Of a stretch of 64,000 bases of DNA, positions 1 through 13,400 are shown piece after piece. The translations under genes and the position numbers were made by a program. Below the pieces are notes generated by a model, which was not told where the DNA came from, ran no database searches, and saw only the letters and a program-made list of their open reading frames with translations. The stretch spans positions 301,335 to 365,334 of the forward strand of contig NW_002476542.1 in the NCBI RefSeq assembly GCF_000189635.1. The letters are read 5' to 3'. Within the stretch, counting starts at the first letter, position 1; every line of letters begins with the position of its first letter. Source of the stretch: Tetrahymena thermophila SB210. Taxonomy: Eukaryota; Ciliophora; Oligohymenophorea; Hymenostomatida; Tetrahymenidae.

Positions 1-3000
1 TGTATATTTATTTGAAAAATATTTAACAAAGATATTTTTGCTTTAGAATTTTTAATAATAAAAAGTTGATTTACTGCTACCCAATTAGAAAAGTAACAAA
101 TTCTTGATCGAAGGTAAGAACTAAATGGTGTATTCTGATAAGTTTAGAAATTAATTAAATAATTAGGTCAACTGATTTTTGCTTTTGCTCCAATTTACAA
201 GAAGCAATAGGCTCACTTAAGAAATTAATTTGTAAAGTGTTCACATTTGGATAATTTATCTAAACTGAATTAAAAATTTTTAATATTTTGTGATGAAGGA
301 CTTGAATTCTCATCTTCTCAAAGTATTTGCTATGAGTTTTTAAGTAATTTTAAATAACTTCGCAATACTTAAAAGCTTCACTCTAGCTTTTAGAATATGT
401 GATTTAAACTCTATCAAGAATCAGTTAAATTTTTCTTTCATTGACATCATAGAGTTAAATAGATCCTAAATTTCTGTAAACTCCTTTCATCTGAAGAGTC
501 AATAATGATAAATTATTTTTTGCAGTAAGAATTTAATTTATTCCCTTCTCAGTAATGTAAAAGCAGTTATCAAAGATAAGATTTTAAATTTAAAATTAGC
601 CATTGTTACAAAATAAAGAAATATCTTAATCAGTAATAATAGAATTTGATAGATCAACTATCCTCAAATTACTACAATAATCAGAAATCACCAAGCTATC
701 TATTATTTCAGTTCCTACATTTACCATATGTGAGAGATTTAATTCTGTCTTCTCTTAAAACTTTTCATGACGAATAAGCTTAGAAATGCTTCCTTTAACT
801 TCGATCTTGAGTGGTATATCTAATAAGTTTAATTACATTATATAATAAGAAAATTTTAAATTATTTTACCTAATAATTATATTTCGTTAAATATTTTTGA
901 GTTCTTTATTCTATACTTTTGTATTGGTATTAGTTGATCATTGATGTATATTTAACTATTATTATTTTCACTACCTTAGAATTATTCTAAAATAGTCAAC
1001 AATTCTTATTCTATACGATCTATCATCTCTGTTTCAAAAAATATTTTCTTCCCTTAATTGAGAAGAGTCAAGAAGAAATCTTTCTCAAGATTATTATATT
1101 TCTGTGAAGGATCATAATAAATTACAATAGAATTTAGGTATTCTAATAATTAAAAAAAATTTTAATTTATTTTGCAAAATTTTCTATGAATAATATTTAA
1201 TTCTAATAAGAGAGTGGATTTTAAAAATGATTAAGTGTATGTGCATGAGGAATGATGAGTCATGTATTTATTTAATTAATATAATTAATAAAATCAATAA
1301 AAATAATATTTATGATCACTCATTCTATTAAATTTTTTATTAATTATTTTTTATGAAAATAAAATATTTGTAAATTGTTTTATTTTTAATATAAATGATT
1401 TTTTAAATTTTAGATTAATTTTTTCCTATCAACTTTACATAATAAATTATAAATTGATAGTTAAGAAAAAATTACTCAATCAAATTTAAAATTGTTTCTT
1501 AATCTTTATAAATGAAAAATAATTTTTCGAATTGATTTTAATATAAAAATATTTTGTTAAAGTAGATAAATTAATTACATATTATTTATTTTCTTTGGAA
1601 GTAAGTGCAAAAACTACTATTAATTTAATCTAAGGAAAACTTATACTGGTCTATAATATAGTTGTTGTTTTGAAGGCCTGCCAAAAAATCCAAACAGACT
1701 TGATTCATTTCACCACAGTTACTTAGATCGAGAAAATTAATATTTTTAGGAATTTTAAGCTTTCTGAAGTATGAAGGATTATACTTTTCTTTGTTGAATA
1801 AGTCACAATCTGACAAATTTATATATTGAATTTTTTCTAGTTTTGGAGAAGAAAGATATTTAAAAGCTTTATAACTTAATTCTTAGTTAAACTTGTTGAA
1901 TTGTCGGTTAAATTAAATAGACACTCTTTGCAAATTTTTATTGAAAATTTTACTGTTTTTAAAGGCCGCTTTTAGCAAAATATCACTAAGACAATCTACA
2001 TCAGACATAATTAACTCTTATAAACTTTACAAATGAGCACACTTTAATAAAAAGTTTTATAATGTTTATGGATTATCGAGTTTTAATCCACTTATATTTA
2101 AGCTTTCAAGATTTTAACATTAATTTGCTGAATTTAAATAACCATAGGATGAGATTTTACTATCAAAAGATCCTTTTTAGCTTGAATTTTTCATTTTGTT
2201 AAGTGCATTCCACTCTTCAAAAAATTTATCTTTTATCTAACTACAGTATTCAATATTTAATTTTTTTAAATTCCTTGTTCCTTTTAGTTTAAATAGTTTA
2301 ATTAAGCATTAATGACTAAGTAGAGGACTGTTGCTAAAGTCAAGCTAAGTAATGCATCCGAAGTAATCAGAATCAAATAAGGATTATAAGTTATCTGGTT
2401 GATAATCGTTAATTACAAGGGAATTTACGTTAACATTCCTATTTTATTATTGCGATTATTGTATAGCGTGACCAACTTCAACAATTTGCCCATCTTCAAA
2501 TCCGCTTAAATCTAATTCTTGCAAAAAGGGAAATTCTTTTATGATTTCTTTTACATTTTAAAGTTCTATTTATTTAACTCTTTTCATTACTTTGCATTCT
2601 CTAATAGCTTGTTTTACTATCTCATCTTTTAACAATTCACTTATAAAATTTACGTTGTCTTATTCTTCTCTTTTCACAAAGTCAAAATTAATTTGGTCGA
2701 CTCTTTTTACAAATTTTATCAACTCTATGTAACTATAATAATAATTTAAAAATATTAAATTAATTTTATATTGAAATTTTCTTTATTTAAATGTTTATCA
2801 ATTGAATGTTAAAAATATTAAAGAGGAGAACAATTAAAAGAATTAAAAATCTTTTAGGATTTAAAAATTTTTTTATAAGAAAAATAAATACTCTTTAATT
2901 GTAAATGATGGCTTGTTCTTGATATTCTCAAAAAATATATTGACATTGTTAAAGGTTCCATAGATTAGACCTTCTGAGTATGAGTTTGCACAATCATCTT

Positions 3001-6000
3001 AAATTAGGTTTAATTCATATTAATCAAATTTTTAGTTTTGAAAAATGAAGATGTACTATCCATATTCTTTAAAAGATTTAATTGTCATTTCGATAATTCT
3101 CATTTTTCCTTAATTTAGGATTGTAACGTAGATGGGTTGCTCGTTTCTGTTTGCGTTTAGTCTTATTTAATATTTACAGTTTTCTTCTTGGATGTTTCCT
3201 GATGCAACAAGCCAGTCTTTAAGAATAAAATTGTAGAAAATCCCAGAGTAAATAACATAAGGAGAGAATGTTTATTGTTATTATTAATGTAATTTATTGT
3301 TTACTCCATAATTAAATAGCGACTTTACCATAACTGCTGATAAACCTAAAGTATTTTGGCTTTGATGACTACTTGCGTTATTATTTTAACCCTAATTATT
3401 GTTTTAAATGTTATTAATAAGGTTATTATTCAAATATTGAGAATTGTTTAAAGTGCTATTTTTAATAGCATCTTTCATTAAAACAGCATCGCCTACAGGA
3501 TTATTATAGTAAATTGTACCTTTTTATAAAAAAATATTTTAATATTCAATAAATTATTGTTAAAAAATTCATTTTTTACCTTATCCATAAAAAACACCAT
3601 AATAAAACTCCCCTATATAAGAGTAATTTCCTTAAAAGAAGTTATATTTTCCTTCGCCATGAGGAAGATCTTTATCCCAAGTACCATTGTAGATGAGCTG
3701 CTTTAAATTTGGGTTGCTTGGATCTACTTCATAAAGTTCTCCATAACCTTGGCGGATAAATTCTTTTTAATTTTTTTCATTTACTTTGCAGAGATAGTGG
3801 CCTTTATATTCTTAGTTTTTAAACTTATATACTTTAAAAAAAATATAAAAAGTATTTCTTACTAAATAAATATTACTAATAGTCTTTAGTTCTCTATCTT
3901 TTTACTCAATCACTGCGCCAGGTTTGATAAGAGACTCACTAATTTTAGGATATTCTTCTGGAGGAAAATATTCAGAATAGAGGTTGATAAAGTTGTTAAT
4001 CACAATAAAGTAAAGTTAACAAATTAAAGAAAGTTTAAGAGTTGATATTCTGTCTGTTTCTTTAGATTCAAGCATAGCTACAAGTAGGTTTTCAACTTCA
4101 TAAATTTAGTCGTTCATAAGAAATTAGTGAGTTTATGTAAAATATTAATTGACTTTTATATCTTCCTTTTACAAGAGTATATTACTTACTTAACTTGCTA
4201 AAGGATATGCAAGTTTTTGGTCTTTTGAAGGATTGAATTTCTCAAAGCCATCATACTAAGCAACTTTAACATTATTTAAAAATTAAAGGAAAACAACTCC
4301 CATACTGTAGATATCGCTCTTTTTTTCAAATTAATCATAATTAAATTATTCTAGTTCCTTAATGAGTTTTGATAATTTACTTTAAAAGGATCATGGATGC
4401 CCATCCATTCATTTTTATTAAATTTTTTATTTGGATCTTTCTTTTGAGCTTTAATTTCTTGGTATTTCATATCCCATTGAGGAGTTAGGTAACCCGGTGT
4501 ACCTGAAAGAACATCTTATTTACGCAAAGTAGCCTTATCTATTAAAATATATAGTAAAATTGTTCTATTAATTAAAAAAATAATCCAATTCAAAGTCTAG
4601 ATGAATTTTAAAATTATCAATTATAAACTGTAAAATTTAATAATTTAGATTTTTAATATAAAGCATAAATTCTATTGTTGATTGTTTAATTTGTTAAAGA
4701 AATGTGCATGCTAACTAACTACCTTTAGCTTTTTCTAGCTTGACTGCAAGAGGAAGAACTTATTCAATTTTTTCAGAAACATTAAAGTCAATCAAATAGT
4801 ACGTTTATCTTTTTTTAATTATATTGTCATACTTAATGTCTCGGTGGTAATAGTTATATGAGTGCAGGAACGACACATTTCTCATGATTCCCATAAATAA
4901 ATTTCTTATTTCTTACTTATTCCAGTAATGATGAAATTCATTCTATCCATTCATGTTATTTTTTATATTAGCTTATTGAGTCAATTATTTTAGATTCTTT
5001 TCACCCCTTTCCATGATAAAGAAATCTAATATCTAAATAATATATTTTTATTAAAAAATTAAAAATTAGTAATCAATTTTTGTAAAAAAATTTTATTATT
5101 AAGAATTTTAAAATTAAAAATGTTATTTTAAATCCTTCAACAGTTTATATTAGAAAAGAACAGTAAGATTAATAAAAATCTATTTAATTTATTAGAAATG
5201 TAAATTAATCACAAAACTATGTCTGTAATCCCTATACCCATAAAAACTTCTAGACAAAATAAACTGTGCTTTTTTTTGTTTTTACTATTTTCTGATAAAA
5301 TCAAAATTAATTTATTCTTTTTAAGCTATAATATTTTAAGGTAAGCCTCTAAATTTATTACGTGTAGTTTTATATATTTAAACATATAATAAATATTCTT
5401 ACTTCTTTTGAATAGCTGTCTTATATTTGGAAGCATTTGAAGAAATGCAAAATATCACCATCCAAAGACTATAGAGCATAGTTTTAAAGCTCTTCACATT
5501 TCTTAAATTCAGCTGCATTACTACTTTAGTTTATTTGAATTTTTATTGCCTAGTTCTAATTATGGTCCAAGTCAATTGCATACACCAATCCATATGCTAA
5601 TATTTATGAAAATTTAACAAATTTTAATATTTTACAAATTATAATTAAATAATTCACTGAAAGTAGAGTAAATATAATATTTTTCTTTTCTACATTTAAT
5701 TTATTTTATAATTATTTGTTTTATTGGCAATATAATTTCTGAATAAACAATAAATTAGCTTAGTTTAACCAATTTTTATATTAAATTTCAAAATTATTTT
5801 AGGTTAGAAATATCTTAACGAAAAGATAGATTATATATGATTGAAAAAGCTTAAAATACATCTAATATTATCTCCACTACTTTCAATCAAAATCAATTGT
5901 ATAAGAATAATTTTATTATTTTATTTTTACTTTGCTAAATTTATATTTTTCTATTATTTGTTTGCTTGTTTTTTTTAATCGTAACCAGTATTTATTTATC

Positions 6001-6959
6001 AAATATCTCATATTTTCTTTACATTCTATTTAATATATCTATTTCAAAATTAAACGAGCTTTATTCAAAAATTGATTCAAGCAATGAGAAATCTGAAAAA
6101 AAAACTATTGCATTTATTCATCAAAAACTTATTAAAAGAAATATGGAATATTATATTATTACCTCCTTTACCAATTAGTTCCTTAAGTTAGTAGCGAAAT
6201 TGATTTTAAATAATGTTTCTTATCTTTGTTTAATTGTTCTCATTCTCTAAAAAGTCTTTATTTTTTTCTAAGCCAATATATATTTGGTGAATATTGTTTT
6301 CATTACGAGGCAATTTTTTGATTTTTTATTCAATATTCTCCATTTTATCCTTTACTGTAGTAATAGTTACACTTTTTTAGTTGTTCGTGACTTTAATATA
6401 ATAATCTTAGTATTCTTTCTTCCATTTAATTAAAAATTTCTGTAAAAAATCCATCTATTGATGAATTTTTGTTTCCTATATAATCTTAAACACCTTTTAA
6501 ACATTTTCAATGTTAAATACTGATTAAGGAATTTCCAAAAACTCTTTAGAAACCTGGCTCTTTTATTTAGCCATCGCCTTTAAAAACCCTAAAAAGACTG
6601 CAAATTATTCCACTGAAAACGCTGCTTTTACTATCTCCCTACCAGTAGAGTTTTAAATTAATAACTTAAAGTAAGCTTCTCCTTTGAATGAAAATTGTTT
6701 GCCATCTATTATAAATTTAGAATAATCACTGTCTGCAGTTTATGCTATTCTACATCCAAATTAATCATTTTCTACTGATTCGTCAATTTCTTCTAAAAAA
6801 ATAGACTTTTATACTCGCCCAGGGATGTTATACATATTTAGCTAAATGGGCTTTGATCTTTAATTTAGAGTCTCTATAATTTGTTTTTCTAAACTGTATT
6901 TATCCAACTCTATTAATTAACAAACCTAATAAATATCCTAGCAATATTATAATTATTGG
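1..6959 (-). CDS. Protein kinase with MORN repeats and a leucine-rich-repeat tail (partial, runs off left edge)
   Basis: Read with the ciliate code on the minus strand. The kinase domain comes first (about 6180-4140): glycine loop IGKGAYGLVYAID (split by an intron, 5597-6162), ATP lysine in AIKIQ, catalytic YYHRDIKYDNI, then DFN in place of DFG, a TPQ where APE is expected, and SDIYSMGVV. An intron at 5033-5402 joins QDSYSKE to ILDFFIMERG. MORN repeats follow (about 3870-3480; e.g. YNGTWDKDLPHGEGKY and YIGEFYYGVFYGQG). An intron of about 160 nt (2731-2893) then joins SFTIK to DYIELIK in frame, leading into leucine-rich repeats (for example LQELDLSGF, LESLNISGL, INFLDLSNC) that continue to base 1 through further introns (about 1145-1650 and 830-880). 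The N-terminus upstream of 6959 is unresolved; an ATG may lie behind another intron. This could be two genes, since without the 2731-2893 intron the kinase part would end at a TGA at 2798; the perfect phase match favours one. Substrate and role are unknown. Confidence 0.75.
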
Positions 6960-8641
6960 CTAAAAATTATAATTTATTAAACGCTGAAAATATTAACAAT
7001 CTGTTTATCTATAATACACTATTTCTTCAATATACATGCATTAATTTTTTAATAAAAATAATAAATCTATGTATTATTAATCTAAACTCTGAACAATCAA
7101 AATCTAATAAAAGCTAATACACTAACTTTTGTTTATCTTTTGAAAAGTTTTTCTAATAAAAACAATTTAATTCGTTAACTTGATGAATAATTTAAATTTT
7201 AGAAGAATTAATTTGATATTTTTTTACTAAAAATTATAAAAGGTTATTTAATATTCATACAAAATCATTGAAGTAATTTTTTTTATTTATTTTTTTTTAT
7301 AATTGTGAAAATAAAGATTTTGATATTAATCAAATTTGTCTATCTTTGTGAATGTAATACTTGTTTGTAATATTAATTTAGGACAAAGTTTCTATTGTTC
7401 TATCTTAATTAATTAAAAAGAAAAGCAATAAGAAAATAAACAATTTAATTCGTTAAATTTATGTATAATTTAAATTTTAGAAGAATATCTTTTATTATTT
7501 TTTTACTAAAAATTTTTATAAAAAGTTATTTAATATCCTTACATAAATTTTGAAGTAATTTTCTTTTTTTTTTATAATTGTGAATATAAAGATTTTGATA
7601 TTAATCAAACTACTCTATCTAATACTAGCTTTTAATATTAATTTAGAACAAAATTTCTATTAATCTATCTTAATCAATTAAAAAGAAAAGCAATAAGAAC
7701 TTTCACTTAAATCCATATTTTTTTTATGCTTTACTTGAAAAAATTTGTAAGAAAATTATTTTAGTAAATCTGTTACCAATGAAATAATTTGATTAATTAT
7801 AACGAAAAATGATAAATAACCTTTCAATTTCTTACTTATAAATATGTTTAAAATTAAAAATATACTTTAATTACCATTATTGATTATTTTATTGATTGAT
7901 TTTTTTGTTAAAAGTTTATAAATTCTTTATTAATATTTTTTTAAAAAAATTATTGTTATCAAAGAGGAGCTATTATGAAAGGCAATATAGTTATTTAAAT
8001 TAATAAAATTCATCATTTTTTTTATTATTTGAAAAATTAAGAAAGAAATAACTCTAATAAGAAATATTTATACATTTTAATTTTATTTTATGAAATAGTT
8101 TATTTAAATGATGAAAAATTAATTACTTTTTGAGATATTAAAATTTAATAATTCAATTAATTATTTAAAAAATAATTTAATTAAACATATTTTATATTTT
8201 AATTTAAAATATCTGCTTTGCTTACTTACTTACACCTTTTTATGCGTCATTATAAATAAACAAGAGATATAAATGCTTAATTATTATTATAGAAAGCACA
8301 TCTAAAATATTTAATGTTGCAACAGAGTAATTCAAAGAAGGAATCTTACAAATTATATTATAATAAAACAAAATGAAAAGGAAGGAATTAATAATAACAA
8401 GTTTAAAAGATATGCTTACTTCCTTATTTGAAGTAAATTAATTTGCTAGTTTGCTAACAAAAATTGATTTGAAAATATTAAAGTATTGTTATAAATAAGG
8501 TTTCTTTAATTCAGAAAAAATCTAACAAATCAAATAAATAAATCAATCATCAGAATATTCATAATACTAAAAACGTAATAATAATTAAGAAATTTCACAA
8601 TAATTATTTCAATAGATATTTGATTGATTGATAATAATAAA
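6960..8641. other. AT-rich intergenic stretch
   Basis: It lies between the divergent kinase gene and the aminotransferase. Apart from the tandem duplication listed separately, only homopolymer-rich AT sequence is seen. The 5' end of the kinase gene probably extends into its first part. Confidence 0.6.
7161..7700. repeat. Imperfect tandem duplication, about 279-bp unit, two copies
   Basis: Copy 1 (about 7161-7434) and copy 2 (about 7440-7700) share the same order of landmarks: aacaatttaattcgtta, taatttaaattttagaagaat, tttttttactaaaaat, tataattgtgaa, taaagattttgatattaatc, aatattaatttag, and the closing attaaaaagaaaagcaataa. Differences are scattered substitutions and small indels, so the duplication is not very recent. 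No coding potential is seen. Confidence 0.85.
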
Positions 8642-9941
8642 ATGATAAAAGCTTCTTCTTTTTCTCTCAATTCAGGTCTTTTTTAAGACTTAATTACAAA
8701 ATTTGTTGTTCCTAAGTAACATTAGAAAGAAAAATTATATTTTTTAAGTGGAGATCCTACTTACTATGGGCATGTTGATCTTAAGATGTCAAATTAGGGC
8801 TATGAAATTATTAAGTAGGCAATTATGAATCCTAATAATCATTCCTTACCTAGTCAATCTGAAGGTACTTTTGAAGCTAGATGTGCAGTTGCTAAGCATT
8901 TTTAAGGACCTAACATGCAATTATCTGCAAGTAACGTGATCTTAACTCATGGAGCTAACATGGGTTTGCTAAATGTTCTTTACTCTATCACCAATCCTGG
9001 TGAAAATATTCTAGTTCCAGAGCCTGGTTATCCATTTTATCATTTGACTGCTCCTGTAAATAAATTTTAATAATTAAAAAACTATATATCAAGTATTTAC
9101 TATGCAAATATTTTAAAATAATTAGTCAATGGGAGTAGAGATAAGACCTTACAAGCTGATATCAGAAAAAAGCTTTGAAATAGATTTAGAATATTTGCAA
9201 ACATTAGTAGATGGAAAAACACGTTTCTTATGGATTGTAAATCCATCTAATCCTTGTGGGTCCATTTTTTCAAGAGATCATATGGAAAAAATATTTGAAT
9301 TTTGTCAAAAAAATAAGATTTTTATCATTAGTGATGAAGTTTATTGGAATGAGTCTTTCCTTAATTACGAATTCATTTCTTTTGGGCATATGGCCACAGA
9401 GTAAGTTCCTGTAATTGTGTTAGGAGGAGTAGAAAAAACATTCTTAGTTCCTGGCTGGAGTATTTCTTGGATGATCTTCTTTGATAAGGCAGATAGGTTG
9501 AGATTAATAAGAAATGCTGCTGTGCCATTAACAGACTACTTTGAAGGTCCTTGCTCATTCATGCAAAGTGCATTACCCAAACTTTTGGACACACTAACTC
9601 CCAATTATACTAAAAATTTTATGGGACTGTTTGAAGATAATTATAATTATTTATACAAAGAATTTGCTAACATACCAGGGTTGACACCAATAAAAGCATA
9701 AGGAACTTTTTACATAGCAGTAATCATAAATCTAGAATAATTCAAAGGCTTTTAAAAAGACCTAGACTTTCTTCAAGCTTTACTTACAGAAGAGAATGTT
9801 TGGATTCTTAATTTAAGTGCTTTTAATGGAAACATTCATGGATTTAGAATGATGACATGTGCCACTTAAGAAATATATGAAAAGCTACTTCCTAGAATTA
9901 GAGATTTCTGTGATCGTCATCAAAAAGAAGTAAGCTCCTGA
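8642..9941 (+). CDS. Class I/II PLP aminotransferase, tyrosine-aminotransferase-like
   Basis: Two exons (8642-9055 and 9126-9941) with a 70-nt GT...AG intron give 409 residues, close to the family length; the ATG at 8642 opens with MIKASSFSLNSGL. Fold-type I landmarks are present in order: SGDPTYYGH, THGANMG, PEPGYPFY, NPSNPCG (residues 177-183), SDEVY (207-211), the presumed Schiff-base Lys242 in GGVEKTF, and a C-terminal FRMMTC whose Arg should bind the substrate carboxylate. Enzymes of this kind move the amino group of aromatic or related amino acids to 2-oxoglutarate in the cytosol or mitochondrion. Oddity: tyrosine aminotransferases usually read PGWRLGW just after the lysine, while this protein reads PGWSISW, so the Arg that normally contacts the PLP phosphate is Ser250. 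Activity and substrate are therefore uncertain. It is flanked by AT-rich gaps. Confidence 0.88.
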
Positions 9942-10409
9942 AATAGTTTAAATAGCAATCTATTAATAAATTGCTTAAAAATAACTTTATGAAAATTTTT
10001 TATAAAATATATATTTTTGTTCGAAATCATTTTAATTTAATATTTGATATTAGATTTTATTAATAAAAAGTTTTAAATATTATTTTCTTAATAAATTTTA
10101 CTAATAACTTCATATTTTTTAAATATTAAAACATGTTTTAAATTAAAGTTTGAATTTAAAAAATTTTTAATAATATTAATTTTATTTATTTTTATTAAAA
10201 TTAATTTAATCTAAGTAAAATATAAAGTTGAAAACATTTTTTATAGAAAATTTAATTTTAATCATTTAAGTTTTTTGGTTGTATTAGTAAAAAAGAATTT
10301 TCAAAAGATAAAATTGATAAACTTATTTGTGCAAAAATTAATATTTTCTTATAAATTTTTAATATTTATTAATTTATTATCAGATAAATTATGAAATTCT
10401 TTGTTTTTT
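9942..10409. other. AT-rich spacer between two convergent genes
   Basis: 3' flanks of the aminotransferase (plus) and the cyclic-nucleotide-binding gene (minus). No gene or clear signal is seen. Confidence 0.6.
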
Positions 10410-13400
10410 TCAAACAGCATTTTAGTATATTTTCCCTTACATTCTAACAGAGAAACAATTTTTTTTTATTGCTTTTTGATTTTGCATGATTAAATCTGTT
10501 CTAAATTTTAATGGAAGTAAATTAAGGTGATTGCTTTTGCATAAACATTTTCCATCATTTTTTCCTTTGCAATTATAAACGTGGTAAACTTAGTTGTTTA
10601 CTTATTAACAGGGTATTGCTTTAAAGTCATGTTTAAATACTGTTTAAGAGGTTTTTGGTCTTTAAATTTAAACTTACACAAAGTTTGTTTATGCCTGCTA
10701 GTTTTGTACTTATTTTTTTTTTTCAATTAATTCCTCTATTTTTTAATTTAATTCTTATTTAAAGGGCTGTTATGAGTTTTGTTTTTCTAACACAAACGTT
10801 CTACCAGAAGAAAGTTGTCTAAAATGATTTAAAATGGGAGATTAAGAAAGGTCATCGAAATTTATTGTTTTTAATTATCCGCTGATAGAGTTTTTATGTT
10901 TTCTACTAACTATTTTATCATTAGAAGATTATACAACAGATGATAACGGACGAGCTGTATTGCTTTTAGTCAATGATTAATCTAATTATGTATTGGCTTT
11001 TTTATGTGAGGTTTTGTTCTTAGAACTTCCAATCTAAGATGATAAAGGTCTAATTAATTCAGATGTATCTTAATGAAATATATTAGTTTAGAATACTAAT
11101 GGTCTAATAGAGTATGAATATTTGTTTGATCTTAATTTTGATGAAGGAGATTGTTATGTTTAAGCTAATAACTATAAACTTCTATTTGTTTCTAAAGGAG
11201 TTTAGTTTTTTTTCTGGTCAGGAGGATTGTCTTAAGCAGGGATCTCTTTTGATTAATTATAGAATGCTTGAAAACTTTCTTCTTGGTTTTTGAATAATCT
11301 TTAGCTTGCTTACTAATTGGATGGTGTATATTAAAATTCCTCATACTCGTTGATTTTTTTTTCATCATTTATATGAAACGCCTTTTATTAGATTTACTAT
11401 TAAAGCAAAGGCTGCATAAAGAAACTATTTCTTTTTGCATTATTTCCTTTAACTACTTAATTAATAATTTTTTCTTATATCAAGCGATCAACATCTTAGT
11501 CCTCTAAATTTGTTGAGACATTTTTAGGCAATGGAAATTCATCTATGTAGAGAAATGGATTTTTCATAACTGATTTTGCCTTAGCTTTATCTTAAATAAT
11601 TTTATTATCCATGTTTAGAAAATCTCTACATTTATCAGTCAATATTGAGTTTCTAGTCTTCTCTTGATAAATAATTATATTATTGCTGTTATTTACTTTT
11701 TTTTAATTTTGAATCTTAAGATTTTATGAAACAACTATCTTTGAAGGAGTTTTGCTGTTTTCGTCTGATAAATATGAATCATTTTTCGATGCTTTTGAGT
11801 CATTATTGCATATTGATATCTTACGACTTACATCTTGTTAATCTAAATTTTAATCGTAACTCTGATCTATTTCTTATTATTATTGAAAATTATTCAAAGC
11901 AGATTACTAACTTTACGTCATACTATAATTTAAAATATTGCCCTAAGATTTAACTGCAAAGCAGTTATTATTAACTTTGCTTTCTTAACCAGGGAAATTT
12001 ATTTATTTAGAATTGTGATTCCTCGTTGATTAAGAGTGCTTTAAGTTCTATATTCCTAAAAAGTTAAATCCATCTAATTCAGAATTTATGTTGTTATTTT
12101 TTTAAATTGACTTAATACTCTGCTTTTGTTCAGAAACTTATTCAGAATTTGAACTACTACTTCTGCTTGTCTAAATCTCAGAAGAACTTATTTGAATTCT
12201 ATTTTCTTCAGCCATTTTTTGGACATTAAAATTAATCAGCTAATTTACTGTGTTTTCTTGATTAAAACTAGTTTATTACTACTTTTTAATGTCATCTAAT
12301 GTACAATCCTTTAGTTTTTCATTGATCCTCAACAAAATTTTCTTTTTAGGTTTTTATTTGTTACCTCCTTATTTGAAAAATATTGAGTTTTTTTATTGAG
12401 ATCTTTGCAAATTTTGCAACAAATTTGGCACAGGATAATTAAATTATTTAGAGGAAGAGCTATCATCCATGTTTTATAGGAACTGAGAAAAATTAGCAAA
12501 TTAAGCGTCTTAATTACTTTCTGATTGTTTAGGAGAATTTTTATATAAAAAGGCAGAGTTATCATGACTTTTAATATGACTGCTATTCAAGCTGTTTTAG
12601 CGAAACAATTAGCTATTATTCAGAGTTTAATTCTATTTAGGAGAATTTAGTTTAAACAGCGAATCTCTTCCAGGTGTGTAATTTCCTTACCTTTAAGATC
12701 TCGGAGTTCCTATTTTACTGATATTATTCTAGTTAACATCAGCTTCTTGTGATTCAAAGCTTTAATCGTTTGATCGAATAGTGTTTTAATCTGGGATTAC
12801 AAAATTTTCTTGTTGCTATTTCTTAGACAAAGTAGTCTTTTCAACACAAAATTAGCTATTAATGCTAAACTAATTTATATCATTAGAATCTATGACTTCT
12901 TCTATCTTTTTACTGATTTTCAAAATATTCCTTTTATAGTTCTTAAGCACAACAGACTCTTCATCTTCCTAGAACTTTTCTTATAACTGTTTTAGCTTAG
13001 ATTATCTAAAATCAAATTTGTCCTTAGCTCTGCTCTGCATAAGACGAACACTATTTTAGTCATAACTCATCTTTTTGAGTAAGTCCTTTTTATTAATAGC
13101 CATAATCACAGCATCTTTCGAAACACAAGTTACTGTTACCTCTCTCTAAATTCCTACAAAAAACTCTTCTTCACCTAGAGACTAAAACTTTCCAATTAGT
13201 CCAATCTAAGTTATTTTATTTAAAAATAAATTAAAATCCTAAAATGATAAATAAAATTTTACATCTAAAATCTTAACTTTACTCATTTTTTCATTGTTAT
13301 TCAGCTTATTGATTTTCGCTTCATCTAGATTGTATTCAAATTTTTTAGAAACCTATTATTTTTAAAAAATATTTTTGTTAATTAAATTATTAAATTTAAA

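Noticed and set aside
5837..6522. Plus-strand ciliate-code open frame of ~228 codons, very hydrophobic
   Set aside because: It is antisense to the kinase gene's first exon and 566-nt intron. The T-rich strand of AT-rich DNA naturally translates to Phe/Ile/Leu, and the minus strand gives a clear kinase.
11726..11953. Plus-strand 75-residue ORF
   Set aside because: It is antisense to the Q/N-rich tail of the CNB gene.
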